Shown: positions 12,283 to 23,432 of the stretch, piece by piece
Numbering within the stretch: the first letter of the stretch is position 1
Layout of the letters: each line of letters starts with the position of its first letter
Origin: Aureibacillus halotolerans
GTDB lineage: Bacteria > Bacillota > Bacilli > Bacillales > DSM-28697
Length of the DNA stretch: 41,835 nt
Reading direction: 5' to 3'
Assembly (NCBI RefSeq): GCF_004363045.1
Contig: NZ_SNYJ01000023.1
Location: 18,208-60,042 of the forward strand
Notes under the pieces: model-generated
Told to the model about the DNA's origin: nothing
What the model saw: only the letters and a program-made list of their open reading frames with translations
The model's database searches: none
Program-made: the position numbers and the translations under genes

Positions 12283-12328
12283 AGGCAAGGTGCTTCAATA
12301 ACCTGTGCGCTTTGGAGGATGTTTTTGA

Positions 12329-12577
12329 ATGTCTTATGAAAAAGTAAAGCAGGCCAAGCGAACGTCGATTGGAACGAAGCAGACTTTGAAAGCAATACAA
12401 AACGGCGACGCTTTGGAAGTCGTCATCGCTGATGATGCAGATCCTTATGTGGTCGAACCCATCCGGCGATTGGCAATTGAAAAACAGCTCTCCGTCTGCA
12501 CAGTAGATTCAATGAAACGACTCGGTAAAGTGTGCGGCATTGATGTCGGCGCTACTGCCGTGGCGATAAAAAGGTGA
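12329..12577 (+). CDS. rplGB: L7Ae-family K-turn RNA-binding protein YbxF
   Basis: 82 residues, single L7Ae/L30e/S12e/Gadd45 domain. The family binds kink-turn RNA; the Bacillus protein associates with the ribosome but is not a core component. Visible family features are the GDALEVVIADDADPYVVEPI strand-helix segment and the C-terminal LGKVCGIDVGATAVAI. The ATG at 12329 lies behind TGGAGGAT. It is the first gene of the str operon, directly after rpoC, as in other Bacilli. The rplGB name is used for B. subtilis ybxF; the placement rather than a search supports it. Confidence 0.9.
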   Translation: MSYEKVKQAKRTSIGTKQTLKAIQNGDALEVVIADDADPYVVEPIRRLAIEKQLSVCTVDSMKRLGKVCGIDVGATAVAIKR

Positions 12578-12588
12578 ACCATTTGCGT

Positions 12589-12621
12589 TTTTGCAGGAGA
12601 TTGCAAAACATCTCCTGCAAA
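12589..12621 (+). promoter_or_regulatory. 12-bp hairpin between ybxF and rpsL
   Basis: TTTGCAGGAGAT (12590-12601) pairs perfectly with ATCTCCTGCAAA (12610-12621) around an 8-nt loop. The nearest T run starts about 8 nt beyond the stem, so it is not a classical terminator. It may mark a processing site or a protein-binding site controlling rpsL-rpsG. Confidence 0.6.
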
Positions 12622-12699
12622 GGCGTTGTTTTTCGCTCATAATGAATCACCTGGCTGTGTGGGTTTGAAAATACGAATTATGGAAAGGGGGATACCGTC

Positions 12700-13119
12700 G
12701 TGCCAACGATTAACCAATTAGTACGTAAAGGGCGCTACAGCAAGTCGAAAACATCTGACTCTCCAGCATTGAACAGAGGTTTGAACAGCTTGAAAAAGGT
12801 TCAAACCAACTATTCAGCTCCTCAAAAAAGAGGCGTATGCACAAGAGTAGGGACAATGACTCCGAAAAAGCCAAACTCAGCACTTCGTAAATACGCTCGT
12901 GTACGTTTGTCTAACGGGAATGAGGTTACAGCTTACATTCCTGGTGTTGGTCATAACCTTCAAGAGCATAGTGTTGTTTTGATTCGCGGCGGACGTGTGA
13001 AAGACTTACCAGGTGTACGTTATCACATCGTTCGTGGTGCGCTTGATACAGCTGGTGTAGATGGACGCCGTCAAGGACGTTCTAAATACGGAGCTAAAAG
13101 ACCTAAGCAAGCTAATTAA
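12700..13119 (+). CDS. rpsL: 30S ribosomal protein S12
   Basis: 139 residues. S12 lies at the decoding centre and controls accuracy. The [11 protein letters not shown] loop (Lys56/Lys57) and [11 protein letters not shown] loop (Lys101) are wild type, which predicts streptomycin sensitivity at this target. GTG start at 12700 behind AAAGGGGGAT. It carries the Bacillus-type insertion near residues 14-38 compared with E. coli. It is second in the str operon and followed by rpsG after 52 nt. Confidence 0.98.
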   Translation: MPTINQLVRKGRYSKSKTSDSPALNRGLNSLKKVQTNYSAPQKRGVCTRVGTMTPKKPNSALRKYARVRLSNGNEVTAYIPGVGHNLQEHSVVLIRGGRVKDLPGVRYHIVRGALDTAGVDGRRQGRSKYGAKRPKQAN

Positions 13120-13171
13120 TACAAGCATTAAAAAGAGTTTAAAATGACATGAATGGAAGGAGGTTTGCATT

Positions 13172-13642
13172 ATGCCTCGTAAAGGTCCAGTGCAACGTCG
13201 CGATGTCGCGGCAGACCCAATTTATAATTCAAAGCTTGTAACACGTTTGATCAACAAAGTAATGGTCGACGGTAAAAAAGGGAAAGCGCAAACCATTCTT
13301 TATGGTGCGTTTGATCTTGTAAAAGAGAAAACAGGCAACGAACCAATGGAAGTGTTTGAAGAAGCGTTGAAAAACATCCAACCAGTGCTTGAAGTAAAAG
13401 CACGTCGTGTGGGTGGTTCGAACTACCAAGTACCAGTTGAAGTACGTCCTGAGCGTCGTACGACTCTTGGTTTGCGTTGGTTGGTAAACTATTCTCGTCT
13501 TCGTGGTGAGAAAACAATGGAAGAGCGTCTTGCTTATGAAATTATGGACGCAGCCAACAACACTGGTGCAGCTGTTAAAAAGCGTGAAGATACGCATAAA
13601 ATGGCTGAATCGAACAAAGCGTTTGCTCATTACCGCTGGTAG
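13172..13642 (+). CDS. rpsG: 30S ribosomal protein S7
   Basis: 156 residues, the usual length. S7 nucleates folding of the 16S rRNA 3' major domain (the head) and lines the E site. N-terminal [12 protein letters not shown] and the beta-hairpin with [17 protein letters not shown] are intact. ATG behind AAGGAGGT. The gap to fusA contains a hairpin that pairs with the fusA Shine-Dalgarno. Confidence 0.98.
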   Translation: MPRKGPVQRRDVAADPIYNSKLVTRLINKVMVDGKKGKAQTILYGAFDLVKEKTGNEPMEVFEEALKNIQPVLEVKARRVGGSNYQVPVEVRPERRTTLGLRWLVNYSRLRGEKTMEERLAYEIMDAANNTGAAVKKREDTHKMAESNKAFAHYRW

Positions 13643-13657
13643 AATCAATCAAAAAAA

Positions 13658-13675
13658 CCTCCTACAAGGAAGGAG
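13658..13675 (+). promoter_or_regulatory. Hairpin covering the fusA Shine-Dalgarno
   Basis: CTCCT (13659-13663) can pair with AGGAG (13671-13675), the ribosome binding site of fusA, around a 7-nt loop. The stem is short, so occlusion would be partial and could couple fusA translation to ribosomes leaving rpsG. Confidence 0.4.
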
Positions 13676-13684
13676 AAGAATGTT

Positions 13685-15763
13685 ATGGCCAGAGAGTTCT
13701 CTCTACAGAAAACTCGTAATATCGGCATCATGGCACACATCGATGCTGGAAAGACGACGACCACTGAACGCATTCTTTTCTACACAGGTCGCATTCATAA
13801 GATTGGCGAAACACACGAAGGCGCTTCTCAAATGGACTGGATGGAGCAGGAGCAAGAACGTGGGATTACGATCACTTCTGCTGCAACAACAGCTGCTTGG
13901 AAAGAGCACCGTGTAAACATCATCGATACGCCGGGACACGTAGACTTCACAGTTGAAGTTGAACGTTCATTGCGTGTACTTGATGGTGCGGTTGCCGTTC
14001 TAGATGCACAATCCGGTGTAGAACCACAAACGGAAACAGTATGGCGTCAAGCGACAACATACGGTGTTCCACGTATCGTGTTCATCAACAAAATGGACAA
14101 AATTGGTGCAGATTTCTTGTACTCTACAGGTACACTTCATGAGCGTCTCCAAGCAAATGCTCATCCAATTCAGTTGCCAATCGGCTCTGAGGATGCATTT
14201 GAAGGAATCATCGACCTAGTTGAGATGAAATCTTACATCTATGAAGATGATCTCGGGACACGTTCTGATGCGAAAGACATCCCTGATGAGTACAAAGAAC
14301 AAGCAGAAGAATATCGTAGCAAGCTTGTTGAAGCGGTAGCTGAACTTGATGAAGCTATGATGGAGCGCTATCTTGAAGGGGAAGAAATTTCTATTCCTGA
14401 ATTGAAAGCGGCTATCCGTAAAGCGACAATCAATGTTGAGTTTTACCCAGTTGTCTGTGGTTCTGCCTTTAAAAACAAAGGTGTTCAGTTGGTACTCGAT
14501 GCGGTAATCGATTATCTTCCAGCTCCAATGGATGTTCCTCCTATTAAAGGCTTCATTCCAGGATCTGAAGAAGAGGTTACTCGTTCACCTGACGATAATG
14601 GTCCTTTCTCTGCACTTGCTTTTAAAGTGGCGACAGACCCTTACGTTGGTAAATTGACGTTCTTCCGTGTGTACTCTGGAACACTTGAGTCTGGAACATA
14701 CATCAAGAACTCAACAAAAGACAAAAGAGAACGTGTTGGTCGTATTCTACAAATGCACGCGAACTCTCGTGAAGAGATCTCAACGGTTTATTCCGGAGAC
14801 ATCGCAGCGGCTGTTGGTCTAAAAGACACAACGACAGGCGATACGCTTTGTGGAGAAAAAGACCTCGTCATCTTAGAGTCAATGCAGTTCCCAGAACCTG
14901 TTATTGATGTAGCGATCGAGCCGAAATCAAAAGCAGACCAAGACAAAATGTCTATCGCGCTTCAGAAATTGGCTGAAGAAGATCCTACCTTCAGAACAGA
15001 AACAAACACAGAAACTGGCCAAACGATCATCTCTGGTATGGGTGAGCTTCACCTTGATATCATCGTTGACCGTATGCGTCGTGAGTTCAAAGTAGAGGCG
15101 ACTGTTGGTGCTCCACAAGTATCTTACAGAGAAACCTTCCGTGCGGCTGCCGAAGTCGAAGGAAAGTTTGTCCGTCAGTCTGGTGGGCGCGGTCAGTACG
15201 GTCACGTTTGGATTCGTTTCGAACCGCTTGAAGAAGGCGGCGGGTTTGAGTTTGAAAACAAAGTTGTTGGTGGTACAGTTCCACGTGAATACATCCCTGC
15301 GGTTCAAGCTGGGTTGGAAAGCTCGTTGGATAATGGACCGCTTGCAGGCTACCCAATGGTAGACTTGAAGGCAACATTGTATGATGGCTCTTATCATGAT
15401 GTGGATTCCAATGAGATGGCGTTTAAAATTGCTGCATCAATGGCATTGAAAAACGCGAAATCAAAATGTAGTCCAGTTCTTCTTGAACCATTGATGAAAG
15501 TAGAAATCATCGTACCTGAGGAATACCTTGGGGACATTATGGGTGATGTAACTGCTCGTCGCGGTCGCGTAGACGGTATGGCAGCAAGAGGAAATGCACA
15601 AGTGATCCGTGCGTTTGTACCACTCGCTGAGATGTTCGGTTATGCAACTGCCTTGCGTTCAAATACACAAGGTCGTGGCGTATACACAATGCACTTTGAT
15701 CATTACGAAGAAGTGCCAAAATCTATCGCAGAAGAAATCATCAAAAAAAATAGCGGTGAGTAA
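13685..15763 (+). CDS. fusA: Translation elongation factor G
   Basis: 692 residues, full five-domain EF-G. GTP-binding motifs: P-loop AHIDAGKTT (17-25), RGITI (59-63), DTPGH (81-85), NKMD (135-138). Domain IV (the [13 protein letters not shown] segment and following) reaches into the A site during translocation. It is the last str-operon gene before the separate tuf promoter, which begins at the fusA stop codon. ATG 13685 follows AAGGAAGGAGAA. Nothing unusual in the residues that commonly confer fusidic acid resistance was noticed, but this was not checked position by position. Confidence 0.99.
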   Translation: MAREFSLQKTRNIGIMAHIDAGKTTTTERILFYTGRIHKIGETHEGASQMDWMEQEQERGITITSAATTAAWKEHRVNIIDTPGHVDFTVEVERSLRVLDGAVAVLDAQSGVEPQTETVWRQATTYGVPRIVFINKMDKIGADFLYSTGTLHERLQANAHPIQLPIGSEDAFEGIIDLVEMKSYIYEDDLGTRSDAKDIPDEYKEQAEEYRSKLVEAVAELDEAMMERYLEGEEISIPELKAAIRKATINVEFYPVVCGSAFKNKGVQLVLDAVIDYLPAPMDVPPIKGFIPGSEEEVTRSPDDNGPFSALAFKVATDPYVGKLTFFRVYSGTLESGTYIKNSTKDKRERVGRILQMHANSREEISTVYSGDIAAAVGLKDTTTGDTLCGEKDLVILESMQFPEPVIDVAIEPKSKADQDKMSIALQKLAEEDPTFRTETNTETGQTIISGMGELHLDIIVDRMRREFKVEATVGAPQVSYRETFRAAAEVEGKFVRQSGGRGQYGHVWIRFEPLEEGGGFEFENKVVGGTVPREYIPAVQAGLESSLDNGPLAGYPMVDLKATLYDGSYHDVDSNEMAFKIAASMALKNAKSKCSPVLLEPLMKVEIIVPEEYLGDIMGDVTARRGRVDGMAARGNAQVIRAFVPLAEMFGYATALRSNTQGRGVYTMHFDHYEEVPKSIAEEIIKKNSGE

Positions 15764-15792
15764 TTGATTTTCACGCCGTCATCCAGTATAAC
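15764..15792 (+). promoter_or_regulatory. Promoter for tuf
   Basis: TTGATT (15764-15769), 17 bp, TATAAC (15787-15792), lying immediately after the fusA stop codon. It would allow EF-Tu to be made in excess over EF-G. Confidence 0.72.
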
Positions 15793-15810
15793 TGTATTGA
15801 CAGCTTAATG

Positions 15811-15846
15811 GGATCAGGGGTCGTCTTACAGACGAAACCTCTGACC
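15811..15846 (+). promoter_or_regulatory. Stem-loop in the tuf leader
   Basis: GATCAGGGGTCGTCT pairs with AGACGAAACCTCTGACC around a short TAC loop (about 15811-15846). No T tract follows. It would lie some 15 nt into the predicted tuf transcript and may stabilise the 5' end. Confidence 0.5.
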
Positions 15847-15887
15847 ACATAATAAAACTCTCTTAGTTGAATAAGGAGGAAATTCGA

Positions 15888-17075
15888 ATGGGTAAAGAAA
15901 AATTCGACCGTTCCAAACAGCATTGTAACATTGGAACAATCGGTCACGTTGACCATGGTAAAACAACACTTACAGCAGCAATTACATTCTGCCTTCACAA
16001 AAGATCTGGTAAAGGTACTGCAATGGCCTATGACCAAATTGACGGTGCTCCAGAAGAGCGCGAGCGTGGAATCACAATTTCTACAGCTCACGTAGAGTAT
16101 GAAACTGAATCGCGCCACTATGCGCACGTTGATTGCCCAGGACACGCTGACTATGTGAAGAACATGATCACTGGTGCAGCACAAATGGACGGCGGTATCC
16201 TTGTGGTATCTGCAGCTGATGGCCCAATGCCACAAACGCGTGAGCACATCTTGCTCTCTCGTAACGTAGGTGTACCTGCACTTGTTGTCTTCTTGAACAA
16301 ATGCGACATGGTAGACGATGAAGAACTTCTTGAGCTTGTTGAAATGGAAGTTCGCGATCTGCTTTCTGAGTATGACTTCCCTGGTGACGATGTACCTGTT
16401 ATCAAAGGTTCTGCTCTACGTGCTCTTGAAGGAGATGCACAATGGGAAGAACGCATCTTCGAATTGATGGATGCTGTTGATGAGTACATCCCAACTCCAG
16501 AGCGTGACACTGACAAGCCTTTCATGATGCCTGTTGAGGACGTGTTCTCGATCACTGGTCGTGGAACTGTTGCTACAGGTCGTGTAGAACGTGGTGAAGT
16601 ACGCGTTGGTGACGAAATTGAAGTTCTAGGTATTAAAGACGCACGAAAAACAACTGTTACAGGCGTAGAAATGTTCCGTAAGCTTCTTGACTATGCAGAA
16701 GCTGGCGACAACATTGGCGCACTTCTTCGTGGTGTAGCACGTGAAGACATCGAGCGTGGTCAAGTACTTGCTAAACCAGGTACAATCACTCCACATACAA
16801 ACTTCAAAGCTGAAGTGTATGTTCTTTCAAAAGAAGAGGGTGGCCGTCATACGCCATTCTTCACAAATTATCGTCCTCAGTTCTACTTCCGTACAACGGA
16901 CGTAACTGGTGTCGTTGACCTTCCTGAAGGCGTAGAGATGGTTATGCCTGGGGACAACATCGAAATGACTGTTGAATTGATCTCTCCAATCGCGATTGAA
17001 GACGGTACTCGTTTCTCAATCCGTGAGGGTGGACGTACTGTAGGATCCGGCGTTGTTTCTTCTATCACGAAATAA
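15888..17075 (+). CDS. tuf: Translation elongation factor Tu
   Basis: 395 residues. P-loop GHVDHGKT (19-26), switch I RGITI (60-64), DCPGH (82-86), NKCD (137-140); domains 2 and 3 are complete to [12 protein letters not shown]-Tu delivers aminoacyl-tRNA to the ribosome. ATG 15888 follows AAGGAGGAAA; an upstream GTG/TTG-type extension from 15867 includes the ribosome binding site and is rejected. Several positions differ from the Bacillus EF-Tu sequences I remember (QHCNIG at 11-16, ITFCLHKR at 32-39, Ala131 where Tyr is usual), although no functional motif is lost. It is monocistronic, with its own promoter and terminator. Confidence 0.98.
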   Translation: MGKEKFDRSKQHCNIGTIGHVDHGKTTLTAAITFCLHKRSGKGTAMAYDQIDGAPEERERGITISTAHVEYETESRHYAHVDCPGHADYVKNMITGAAQMDGGILVVSAADGPMPQTREHILLSRNVGVPALVVFLNKCDMVDDEELLELVEMEVRDLLSEYDFPGDDVPVIKGSALRALEGDAQWEERIFELMDAVDEYIPTPERDTDKPFMMPVEDVFSITGRGTVATGRVERGEVRVGDEIEVLGIKDARKTTVTGVEMFRKLLDYAEAGDNIGALLRGVAREDIERGQVLAKPGTITPHTNFKAEVYVLSKEEGGRHTPFFTNYRPQFYFRTTDVTGVVDLPEGVEMVMPGDNIEMTVELISPIAIEDGTRFSIREGGRTVGSGVVSSITK

Positions 17076-17091
17076 GGTACAGCATCGGTTT

Positions 17092-17126
17092 AAAAAAGAA
17101 GTGGCCCTTTGGGTCGCTTCTTTTTT
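17092..17126 (+). terminator. Terminator after tuf
   Basis: AAAAAAGAAGTGGCCC and GGGTCGCTTCTTTTTT pair around a TTT loop, a long stem ending in a six-T tract. Confidence 0.95.
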
Positions 17127-17437
17127 GCATGTAGAGACGGTGCACTAGGGAAGTGGCTAAAAGAGCACTAAAGAGTTCGTCATTGTATGGATCACAGCCG
17201 CACTCCTCATTTAAAATCGCGAGTCTATATGTCCATCACGCCTTTTTCTTCCTATAGAGGCATGTAGCCATAGTGTTAAAAAGGCATGATGGCTGTTACA
17301 ATGAAATTTCACGTGTTGTTTCAACTGCTGCCACCCAAAATCGATCATTTTTACGTGCATTCACATGAGGACTTTTCATTCTACGATGTACATTATATCC
17401 GCTACTCAAAATATCTTATGAAATTATGGATTTGCGC
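17127..17437. other. Gene-free spacer before the S10 cluster
   Basis: About 310 bp with no credible frame on either strand. The only signal noticed is a possible extended -10 (TGT-TACAAT, 17294-17302) without a good -35. The main S10 promoter follows at 17438. Confidence 0.6.
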
Positions 17438-17466
17438 TTGAAATTAGGCGGGGACATCTGTATAAT
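17438..17466 (+). promoter_or_regulatory. Promoter of the S10-spc-alpha supercluster
   Basis: TTGAAA (17438-17443), 17 bp, TATAAT (17461-17466). Start expected near 17473, giving a leader of about 160 nt before rpsJ. No other promoter of comparable strength was seen before rplM, so it may drive most of the following 15 kb. Confidence 0.88.
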
Positions 17467-17468
17467 AG

Positions 17469-17942
<474 letters not shown>

Positions 17943-17974
17943 TACACATTTTACAAAAACAGGAGGTGTAAATC

Positions 17975-18604
17975 ATGTCAAAAGGAATCTTGGGTAAAAA
18001 AGTCGGAATGACTCAGATCTTTGCTGAGAATGGAGACCTTATCCCAGTCACTGTGATTGAGGCGTCAGGAAACGTCGTTCTTCAAAAGAAAACTGAAGAA
18101 AGTGATGGATACACTGCTCTACAGATTGGCTTTGCTGACAAAAAACCAGTGCGCCAAAACAAGCCTTCAAAAGGTCATGCAGAAAAAGCCAACACAGTAC
18201 CTAAGCGTTTTGTACGTGAATTTAAAAACATTGATGCTGAAAATGTTGAGCTAGGTCAAGAAATCTCTGTGGATTCTTTTGAAGCAGGAGAGCTAGTGGA
18301 CGTTACAGGTACATCTAAAGGGAAAGGTTTCGCAGGTTCTATTAAGCGTCATAACCAATCTCGCGGACCAATGTCTCACGGTTCACGTTACCATCGTCGT
18401 CCTGGTTCAATGGGTCCTATTGATCCAATGCACGTTTTGAAAGGGAAAAACCTTCCTGGACAAATGGGTGGAGAAACGGTAACCGTTCAAAACCTTGAAA
18501 TCATTCGTGTAGACAAAGAGCGTAACTTGTTATTGGTTAAAGGGAATGTACCTGGTGCAAGAAAAGGGTACGTCAAAATTACAAGCGCGGTTAAATCGAA
18601 CTAA
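17975..18604 (+). CDS. rplC: 50S ribosomal protein L3
   Basis: 209 residues. L3 initiates 23S assembly, and its long extension approaches the peptidyl transferase centre; the [16 protein letters not shown] segment (about 129-144) forms that loop. ATG behind AGGAGGTG. It follows rpsJ by 32 nt in the standard order rpsJ-rplC-rplD-rplW-rplB. Confidence 0.98.
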   Translation: MSKGILGKKVGMTQIFAENGDLIPVTVIEASGNVVLQKKTEESDGYTALQIGFADKKPVRQNKPSKGHAEKANTVPKRFVREFKNIDAENVELGQEISVDSFEAGELVDVTGTSKGKGFAGSIKRHNQSRGPMSHGSRYHRRPGSMGPIDPMHVLKGKNLPGQMGGETVTVQNLEIIRVDKERNLLLVKGNVPGARKGYVKITSAVKSN

Positions 18605-18630
18605 AGCCCGACGGAAAGGAGGAAACTTTC

Positions 18631-19251
18631 ATGCCGAAAGTAGAGCTATATAAACAAGACGGTTCTAAAGCTGGAGATTTCGATCTTCCAGAAGCGATTT
18701 TTGGAATTGAACCGAATCAACATGTATTACATGACACAGTTGTTATGCAACAAGCGTCTCGTCGTCAAGGAACCCATTCGGTTAAGAACCGTTCAGCGGT
18801 TAGAGGCGGCGGAAGAAAACCATGGCGTCAAAAAGGCACAGGTCGTGCGCGTCAAGGATCAATTCGTTCTCCACAATGGGTAGGAGGCGGTGTGGTTTTT
18901 GGCCCAACACCAAGAAGCTACAGCTTCAAAATGCCTAAAAAAGTACGTCGTTTAGCAATTCGTTCAGCTTTGTCTGCGCGCGTTCTAGACAATGACACAA
19001 TTGTCCTTGAATCCCTCGTGATGGATTCACCGAAAACAAAAGAAATGGCTGCTGTTTTAACTGGTCTATCAGCTGTAAATGCGCTTATTGTTACTGCCGA
19101 TGTGGATGATGCAGTTTTCTTGTCTGCACGTAATCTTCAAGGCGTATCTGTATGCAAAGCATCTCAGCTAAGCGTTCTGGATGTTCTTCACCATCACAAA
19201 ATCGTATTTACAAAAGATGCGGTGGCCAAGGTAGAGGAGGTGCTCGGATAA
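18631..19251 (+). CDS. rplD: 50S ribosomal protein L4
   Basis: 206 residues. The [19 protein letters not shown] loop (about 60-78) reaches the exit-tunnel constriction and is the macrolide-resistance hot spot; it looks wild type. In E. coli L4 represses the S10 operon; whether that applies here is unknown. ATG behind AAAGGAGGAAA. Its stop overlaps the rplW start by one base (TAATG), which suggests translational coupling. Confidence 0.98.
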   Translation: MPKVELYKQDGSKAGDFDLPEAIFGIEPNQHVLHDTVVMQQASRRQGTHSVKNRSAVRGGGRKPWRQKGTGRARQGSIRSPQWVGGGVVFGPTPRSYSFKMPKKVRRLAIRSALSARVLDNDTIVLESLVMDSPKTKEMAAVLTGLSAVNALIVTADVDDAVFLSARNLQGVSVCKASQLSVLDVLHHHKIVFTKDAVAKVEEVLG

Positions 19252-19538
19252 TGAATGCAAGGGATGTCATTAAACGCCCGGTAATCACCGAGCAGTCAAC
19301 GGACTTGCTAGCGGATAAGAAATACACGTTTGATGTCGATGTTAGAGCAAACAAAACAGAAATCAAACAAGCGGTTGAAACGATCTTTTCTGTAAAGGTT
19401 GACAAAGTGAACACGTTAAACCGTAAAGGAAAGTTTAAGCGTATGGGCCGTCATGGCGGATATACTGCTAGAAAGAAAAGAGCCATTGTAACGTTGACTT
19501 CTGAAAGCAAAGAAATCGACTTTTTCGACGGAGAATAA
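19251..19538 (+). CDS. rplW: 50S ribosomal protein L23
   Basis: 95 residues, [16 protein letters not shown] to IDFFDGE. L23 lines the tunnel exit and is the docking site for trigger factor and SRP. The start at 19251 shares its first A with the rplD stop codon and follows GAGGAGGTG; a longer frame from 19152 lies inside rplD and is rejected. Confidence 0.97.
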   Translation: MNARDVIKRPVITEQSTDLLADKKYTFDVDVRANKTEIKQAVETIFSVKVDKVNTLNRKGKFKRMGRHGGYTARKKRAIVTLTSESKEIDFFDGE

Positions 19539-19560
19539 ACAAGCAAAGGAGGGACCCTAA

Positions 19561-20391
19561 ATGGCAATTAAAAAGTATAAGCCAACATCAAACGGCCGAC
19601 GTCACATGTCTGGTAGTGATTTCGCGGAAATCACAACAAACAAACCGGAAAGAAGCCTTGTTGAGGCACTTCCGAGAAAAGCCGGCCGTAACAACCAGGG
19701 ACGCATTACTGTTCGTCACCAAGGTGGCGGACACAAAAGAAAATATCGTATCATCGATTTCAAACGGAACAAAGATGGTATACCAGGGCGCGTTGCTACT
19801 ATCGAATACGACCCGAATCGTACTGCGAACATCGCATTGATTCACTATGCGGATGGGGAAAAACGTTACATCTTGGCGCCTAAAGGAATTAAAGTAGGCA
19901 CAGAGATCACGTCTGGACCTGATGCGGATATCAAAGTAGGAAATACTCTTCCACTAACGAACATTCCAGTTGGTACAGTGATTCATAACATTGAGCTAAA
20001 GCCTGGTCATGGCGGCCAATTGGTTCGCGCAGCGGGTGCTGAAGCACAATTGTTAGGAAAAGAAGGCAAATACGTACTTGTGCGTTTGCGTTCTGGAGAA
20101 ACTCGTATGATTTTGGCAACATGCCGTGCAACGGTTGGCCAAGTTGGTAACCTTGAACATGAGCTTATCAACATTGGTAAAGCCGGACGTTCTCGCTGGC
20201 TTGGTAAGCGCCCAACGGTTCGTGGTTCTGTTATGAACCCGAATGATCACCCACACGGTGGTGGTGAAGGACGCGCGCCAATCGGTCGTAAATCGCCAAT
20301 GTCTCCATGGGGCAAACCAACCCTTGGTTACAAAACGCGTAAAAAGAACAACCCAACGGATAAATATATCGTACGTCGACGCAAGAAATAA
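19561..20391 (+). CDS. rplB: 50S ribosomal protein L2
   Basis: 276 residues. L2 binds 23S rRNA near the peptidyl transferase centre and forms an intersubunit bridge. The C-terminal region with [19 protein letters not shown] holds the conserved His residue implicated in activity. ATG behind AAAGGAGGGA. Followed by a structured 57-nt gap before rpsS. Confidence 0.98.
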   Translation: MAIKKYKPTSNGRRHMSGSDFAEITTNKPERSLVEALPRKAGRNNQGRITVRHQGGGHKRKYRIIDFKRNKDGIPGRVATIEYDPNRTANIALIHYADGEKRYILAPKGIKVGTEITSGPDADIKVGNTLPLTNIPVGTVIHNIELKPGHGGQLVRAAGAEAQLLGKEGKYVLVRLRSGETRMILATCRATVGQVGNLEHELINIGKAGRSRWLGKRPTVRGSVMNPNDHPHGGGEGRAPIGRKSPMSPWGKPTLGYKTRKKNNPTDKYIVRRRKK

Positions 20392-20393
20392 GT

Positions 20394-20438
20394 GGTCGGA
20401 CTTTCCGGCCTCCTACATTTTTCCTAAAGGAAGGGAGG
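20394..20438 (+). promoter_or_regulatory. Alternative hairpins controlling the rpsS Shine-Dalgarno
   Basis: CCTCC (20409-20413) pairs with the rpsS Shine-Dalgarno GGAGG (20434-20438), with an inner TTCC-TAAA-GGAA stem (20421-20432). An upstream stem, GGTCGGA (20394-20400) with TCCGGCC (20404-20410), uses the first two C residues of the anti-Shine-Dalgarno, so the two folds are partly exclusive. This resembles a small translational switch. Confidence 0.5.
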
Positions 20439-20448
20439 TTGCGCAGCT

Positions 20449-20730
20449 ATGGGACGCAGCTTGAAAAAAGGACCTTTTGCAGACGATCATTTGTTAAAGA
20501 AAATCGAAGCAGCTGGTGACGGAGAAAGCAACAAGAAGTTAATTAAAACTTGGTCACGTCGCTCTACAATTTTTCCACAGTTTATTGGACACACAATTGC
20601 CGTGTATGACGGACGCAAACACGTGCCAGTCTATGTGACCGAAGATATGGTTGGCCACAAACTTGGAGAATTCGCTCCAACACGCACATATCGTGGCCAC
20701 GATAATGACGACAAAAAAACACGCCGTTAA
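20449..20730 (+). CDS. rpsS: 30S ribosomal protein S19
   Basis: 93 residues, [15 protein letters not shown] onward. S19 sits in the 30S head, binds S13 and contacts A-site tRNA. ATG at 20449 follows GGGAGGTT, which can be paired in an upstream hairpin. It is followed by rplV after 16 nt. Confidence 0.98.
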   Translation: MGRSLKKGPFADDHLLKKIEAAGDGESNKKLIKTWSRRSTIFPQFIGHTIAVYDGRKHVPVYVTEDMVGHKLGEFAPTRTYRGHDNDDKKTRR

Positions 20731-20746
20731 GAGAGGAGGCCCTTGA

Positions 20747-21088
20747 ATGGAAGCAAAAGCTATTGCGAAAACCATTCGCATTGCACCGCGCAAAGTTCGC
20801 CTCGTGGTTGACTTAATTCGCGGCAAAAGCGCTGGTGAAGCCGTGGCGATTTTACGCCACACAAATAAAGCAGCATCCCCTGTTGTTGAGAAACTGTTAA
20901 ATTCAGCAGTTGCTAACGCAGAGCACAATTATGAAATGGATACAGAAAGCCTATTCATTTCAAAGATTTTTGTCGATGAAGGACCAACAATGAAACGTTT
21001 TCGTCCACGTGCACAAGGTCGTGCAAGTGCGATTCTCAAACGTACGAGTCATATCACTTTGATTCTATCAGAAAAGAAGGAGGGATAA
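20747..21088 (+). CDS. rplV: 50S ribosomal protein L22
   Basis: 113 residues, [18 protein letters not shown] to LSEKKEG. L22 contacts all 23S domains, and its beta-hairpin (about residues 80-100, [12 protein letters not shown]) lines the nascent-chain tunnel and affects macrolide binding. The start follows GAGAGGAGG. Its coding end contains the rpsC ribosome binding site. Confidence 0.98.
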   Translation: MEAKAIAKTIRIAPRKVRLVVDLIRGKSAGEAVAILRHTNKAASPVVEKLLNSAVANAEHNYEMDTESLFISKIFVDEGPTMKRFRPRAQGRASAILKRTSHITLILSEKKEG

Positions 21089-21091
21089 TTC

Positions 21092-21739
21092 GTGGGTCAA
21101 AAAGTTAATCCTATCGGTTTGCGAATCGGCGTCATCCGTGACTGGGAATCCAAATGGTTCGCAGGCAAAGACTATGCAGATTTTTTGCATGAAGACATTA
21201 AAATTCGTGATTACATCGAGAAGCGCTTAAAAGATTCTTCAGTCGCTCAGATTGAAATCGAACGCGCAGCAAACCGAATCAATATCACAATTCATACAGC
21301 AAAACCAGGAATGGTTATCGGGCGTGGCGGTTCTGAAGTAGAAGCTCTTCGTAAAGCATTGAATAGCTTGACTGGCAAGCGTGTGCACATCAACATCATG
21401 GAGATTAAAAAGCCTGATTTGAACGCACAACTTGTTGCTGAAAACATTGCACGTCAGCTTGAAGCTCGAATTTCTTTCCGTCGTGCTCAAAAACAGACGC
21501 TCCAACGTTCTATGCGTGCTGGTGCACAAGGGATTAAAACAGAAACATCTGGCCGTCTTGGCGGTGCAGATATTGCTCGTTCTGAGTCATATAGCGAAGG
21601 AACTGTTCCACTTCACACACTTCGTGCAGATATCGACTATGGTACTGCTGAAGCAAACACAACATACGGAAAAATCGGTGTGAAAGTTTGGATCTATCGT
21701 GGAGAGGTTCTTCCTACGAAAAAGAAAGGAGGGAAATAA
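21092..21739 (+). CDS. rpsC: 30S ribosomal protein S3
   Basis: 215 residues. Contains the KH domain (about 39-110, with the [15 protein letters not shown] loop) and the C-terminal domain that, with S4 and S5, forms the mRNA entry helicase. GTG start at 21092, three bases after rplV, with AAGGAGGG inside the rplV end. Confidence 0.98.
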   Translation: MGQKVNPIGLRIGVIRDWESKWFAGKDYADFLHEDIKIRDYIEKRLKDSSVAQIEIERAANRINITIHTAKPGMVIGRGGSEVEALRKALNSLTGKRVHINIMEIKKPDLNAQLVAENIARQLEARISFRRAQKQTLQRSMRAGAQGIKTETSGRLGGADIARSESYSEGTVPLHTLRADIDYGTAEANTTYGKIGVKVWIYRGEVLPTKKKGGK

Positions 21740-22370
<631 letters not shown>

Positions 22371-22393
22371 ACGATAAGGAGGTTTAAGGCTCC

Positions 22394-22657
22394 ATGAGTG
22401 AACGCAATCAACGCAAAGTGTACACTGGCCGCGTCGTGTCTGATAAAATGGACAAAACGATCACGGTCGTCATTGAAACGTATAAAAACGACAAACTTTA
22501 CGGCAAGCGTGTGAAATACTCTAAGAAGTTAAAAACGCATGATGAAAACAATCAAGCGAAACTTGGCGATATCGTAAGAGTGATGGAAACTCGTCCTTTG
22601 TCGGCAACAAAACGTTTTCGTCTTCTAGAAGTAGTCGAAGAATCTATTATTATTTAA
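22394..22657 (+). CDS. rpsQ: 30S ribosomal protein S17
   Basis: 87 residues, OB-fold ([19 protein letters not shown]). S17 is a primary binder of the 16S 5' domain and aids 30S assembly. ATG behind AAGGAGGTTT. Standard position between rpmC and rplN. Confidence 0.97.
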   Translation: MSERNQRKVYTGRVVSDKMDKTITVVIETYKNDKLYGKRVKYSKKLKTHDENNQAKLGDIVRVMETRPLSATKRFRLLEVVEESIII

Positions 22658-22689
22658 CCCATTTGATTGAAGGCACGAAGGGAGGTTAA

Positions 22690-23064
<375 letters not shown>

Positions 23065-23098
23065 TTGAAACCTAGTTGCAAAGGAGGTGCGTATCGAA

Positions 23099-23410
23099 AT
23101 GCACATCAAAAAGGGCGATAAAGTTCAAGTGATCACTGGAAAAGACAAAGGAAAGCAAGGTACGGTTCTTGTTGCTCATCCTAAGAAAAATCGAGTGGTT
23201 GTAGAAGGCGTGAACATCGTTAAAAAACATGCAAAGCCTTCACAAGGTAATCCGCAAGGCGGTATTTTAGAGCTAGAAGCTTCCGTTCATGTATCAAATG
23301 TGATGGTTATCGATCCTAAGGATGGAGTACCGACACGTGTTGGTTATGAATTAAAAGACGGAAAAAAAGTGCGAGTTGCTAAAAAAAGCGGCGAAACATT
23401 AGATAAATAG
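23099..23410 (+). CDS. rplX: 50S ribosomal protein L24
   Basis: 103 residues with an N-terminal KOW motif ([15 protein letters not shown]). L24 initiates 50S assembly and sits near the tunnel exit. ATG 23099 (MHIKKGDKV) matches relatives and stands 10 nt after AAGGAGGT; a GTG at 23087 overlaps that site. Confidence 0.97.
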   Translation: MHIKKGDKVQVITGKDKGKQGTVLVAHPKKNRVVVEGVNIVKKHAKPSQGNPQGGILELEASVHVSNVMVIDPKDGVPTRVGYELKDGKKVRVAKKSGETLDK

Positions 23411-23432
23411 GTTTTAGAAAGGAGGTCCTATC

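Noticed and set aside
15797-15802. TTGACA in the tuf leader as a -35 box
   Set aside because: No acceptable -10 lies 16-19 bp downstream; the TTGATT/TATAAC pair just upstream fits better.
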